Shown piece after piece: positions 15,453 through 16,691 of a stretch of DNA of 16,691 nt; position 1 is the stretch's first letter, and each line of letters begins with the position of its first letter. The stretch lies in the NCBI GenBank assembly GCA_003221595.1, contig QHSM01000488.1, positions 1-16,691 on the forward strand. The letters are read 5' to 3'. The position numbers and the translations under genes are program-made. The DNA is from Candidatus Rokuibacteriota bacterium. Lineage in GTDB: Bacteria > Methylomirabilota > Methylomirabilia > Rokubacteriales > CSP1-6. The notes beneath the pieces are model-generated. The model did not search any database, was not told where the DNA came from, and worked only from the letters and a program-made list of their open reading frames with translations.

Positions 15453-15827
15453 CTACTTCGAGCGACGCAGGATGACTTGCCCCGCCCCAGTCATACCGGT
15501 CATGGTATCGCCCTTGACCTCGAGCTGCGAGAACGTCACGGTCGCGAGCGAGAGCTTCAGGAGCTCGCCCTGGACGGCGCCCTTGACCGGGCCCGAGAGG
15601 TCAGGACGTGCGGCGACGGTGACGTTGCCCGTCACGTCGGTTCCGGCCTGGGCCAGGGTCAGGGTGACGGGCACGCCGGACGCGCCTTGGCCGGCGTATC
15701 CCGACCACCTGCCGACGACGTTGGCAGTCGGAGCGTTCGCCATCGCCTTCTGTTCCTTGACGGCGGCGCAGCCGACCGCGGCGACGCAGAACAGCGCGAG
15801 AAGCCCGACCGTGCTTGCTCTCATCAT
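15453..15827 (-). CDS. Small lipoprotein with GRW-type beta domain
   Basis: The 124-residue product starts at the first of two adjacent ATGs (15827 and 15824) with GGAGG 5 bases upstream. It has a signal peptide with lipobox AVGC (Cys20), then a domain starting VVGRWSGYAGQG (37-48) and rich in Val/Thr/Gly strands, ending GQVILRRSK. It resembles in plan the lipoprotein at 9040-9468. Function unknown. It lies 62 bases before the GAF-PAS kinase on the same strand and may lead that operon; it is divergent from the M48 protease, with a DosR-like site between them. Confidence 0.8.
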   Translation of the reverse strand: MMRASTVGLLALFCVAAVGCAAVKEQKAMANAPTANVVGRWSGYAGQGASGVPVTLTLAQAGTDVTGNVTVAARPDLSGPVKGAVQGELLKLSLATVTFSQLEVKGDTMTGMTGAGQVILRRSK

Positions 15828-15911
15828 GGTTTCCTCCATTGTGGGGTGATCGAAGCTGTCGAGGGGATCCTCTGACCCGTCTTGTCCGCCACAGCTCCGC
15901 CCCGGGCAATG

Positions 15912-15923
15912 GGACCTTTGGCC
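15912..15923 (+). promoter_or_regulatory. DosR-like site, copy 4 (GGAC-CTTT-GGCC)
   Basis: The site lies in the divergent gap, 84 bases upstream of the small lipoprotein and 63 bases upstream of the M48 protease. It overlaps a perfect hairpin-like repeat CTTTGGC-N4-GCCAAAG (15916-15933), and a TTGACG that could be a -35 box follows at 15944. No good -10 box was found. Confidence 0.5.
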
Positions 15924-15986
15924 TATGCCAAAGCGGTGGATCCTTGACGCGCGGCTCGATTGACCGCAGCATTTCGGACCAGGACG

Positions 15987-16691
15987 ATGAGCGACGAGCG
16001 GATCCTGACAACCCGCCGGCAGTGCTGCCTCGGGCTGATGGCCATGCTCGCGGCGGGCTGCTCGACCGGCGAATCGCGCCCCTCGCTGATCTCGGCGCAG
16101 AAGGAGCGCGAGCTCGGCCAGGGGGCGGCGAGCGAGGTCGAGCGCACCGTGGGGCTCGTGCAGGACCCGGCGCTCGTCGGCTACGTCAGCGAGATCGGGC
16201 GCCGGCTCGTCGCCCACACGTCGACGCCGGACGCGCCGTACCAGTTCCACGTCGCGGACGATGCCGAGCCCAACGCGTTCGCGCTCCCCGGCGGGTTCGT
16301 CTACGTCACCCGGGGTCTCCTGGCGCTGGCCAACATGGAGGACGAGCTCGCCGGTGTCATGGGACACGAGATCGGTCACGTCGCGGCGCGCCACTCCGTC
16401 CGCCAGATCGAGGCGTCCACTCCGTTCTCGATCCTCTTCGGCGTCCCGAGCGCCATCGTGGGCATCGTGAGCCCCGCGCTCGGCGGCATCCTGGGCGGCG
16501 TCGGCAAGCTGGCCAGCGGGCTCGTGCTGGCGCCCTACAGCCGCGACCAGGAGCGCGAGGCGGATCAGATCGGTATCCAGCTCGCCGCGCGGGCCGGCTG
16601 GGATCCGGCCGGGTTGCCGGCGATGCTGCGCACGCTCGAGCGTGAGGAGGCGCTGGCGGGAGGCGATCCCTCGCGGATCAGCTTCTTCGCC
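15987..16691 (+). CDS. M48-family metalloprotease lipoprotein, partial
   Basis: The frame is open from the ATG at 15987 to the window edge; 235 residues are visible. The N-terminus has Arg10-Arg11 before a short hydrophobic stretch and lipobox LAAGC (Cys25), so a lipoprotein; TTRRQCCLG resembles a twin-arginine signal only loosely. The zinc site is GHEIGH (126-131) with the ExxAD motif beginning at Glu189 (EREAD). Also typical are PNAFALPGGFVYVTRGLL (95-112) and APYSRDQEREAD. It resembles BepA/YfgC-like periplasmic proteases of M48, which act in outer-membrane protein quality control; a C-terminal TPR part would lie outside the window. A weak AGGA precedes the start. Confidence 0.88.
   Translation, partial: MSDERILTTRRQCCLGLMAMLAAGCSTGESRPSLISAQKERELGQGAASEVERTVGLVQDPALVGYVSEIGRRLVAHTSTPDAPYQFHVADDAEPNAFALPGGFVYVTRGLLALANMEDELAGVMGHEIGHVAARHSVRQIEASTPFSILFGVPSAIVGIVSPALGGILGGVGKLASGLVLAPYSRDQEREADQIGIQLAARAGWDPAGLPAMLRTLEREEALAGGDPSRISFFA

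Overview
The window is GC-rich (apart from a duller stretch around 2.4-3.1 kb), densely coded on both strands, and carries many short intergenic gaps, alternative GTG/TTG starts, many small lipoproteins and PAS-type sensor kinases. This looks like a soil or subsurface Gram-negative bacterium. The zinc-ribbon protein at 1899-2384, the arginine-rich 77-residue protein at 2422-2655 and the DUF4398/OmpA lipoprotein remind me of proteins common in Candidatus Rokubacteria (Methylomirabilota). That placement is from memory and only moderately certain. No tRNA, rRNA, CRISPR array, transposase or phage gene was recognised.

Layout. 1-1688: a VOC-family protein (cut by the left edge) divergent from a luciferase-like flavin oxidoreductase. 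1899-2864: a Cys-rich zinc-ribbon protein facing a 77-residue basic protein and a possible 40-residue ORF. 2865-3174 has no convincing gene but holds a likely terminator for the next gene. 3175-4104: a cysteine synthase-type PLP enzyme. 4177-7873: a signalling block made of a receiver-only regulator, a divergent FixJ/NarL-type regulator, and a MASE1-PAS-PAS histidine kinase that converges on it. 8023-9468: a three-domain META-MliC-COG3650 lipoprotein and a small lipoprotein. 9767-12352: an envelope block of Pal, a DUF4105 protein, a DUF4398/OmpA lipoprotein and a short coiled-coil lipoprotein; three of these four genes are interrupted. 12551-15390: a second kinase (signal peptide, TM, GAF, PAS, PAS, HisKA, HATPase) with its own receiver-only regulator. 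15453-16691: a small lipoprotein divergent from an M48 metalloprotease lipoprotein cut by the right edge.

How it may work together. Two FixL/NodV-like kinases and three response regulators are interleaved with envelope lipoprotein genes. I found the motif GGAC-N4-G(T/G)CC four times (7969, 9615, 12495, 15912). Every copy lies in a gap upstream of a lipoprotein gene and shares a TT core; by eye I found no copy inside a gene. Its spacing matches the DosR/DevR box of mycobacteria, a target of NarL/FixJ-type regulators. The most interesting hypothesis here is therefore a local regulon in which a FixJ-type regulator, perhaps the one at 4778-5479, controls envelope lipoproteins and one of the kinases. 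A separate 15-bp-arm palindrome lies between the two divergent regulators.

The interrupted genes at 9.8-12.3 kb are either sequencing/assembly errors or real decay. The single-base shifts in pal and the short lipoprotein fit either cause, whereas the missing blocks in the DUF4105 gene look more like decay.
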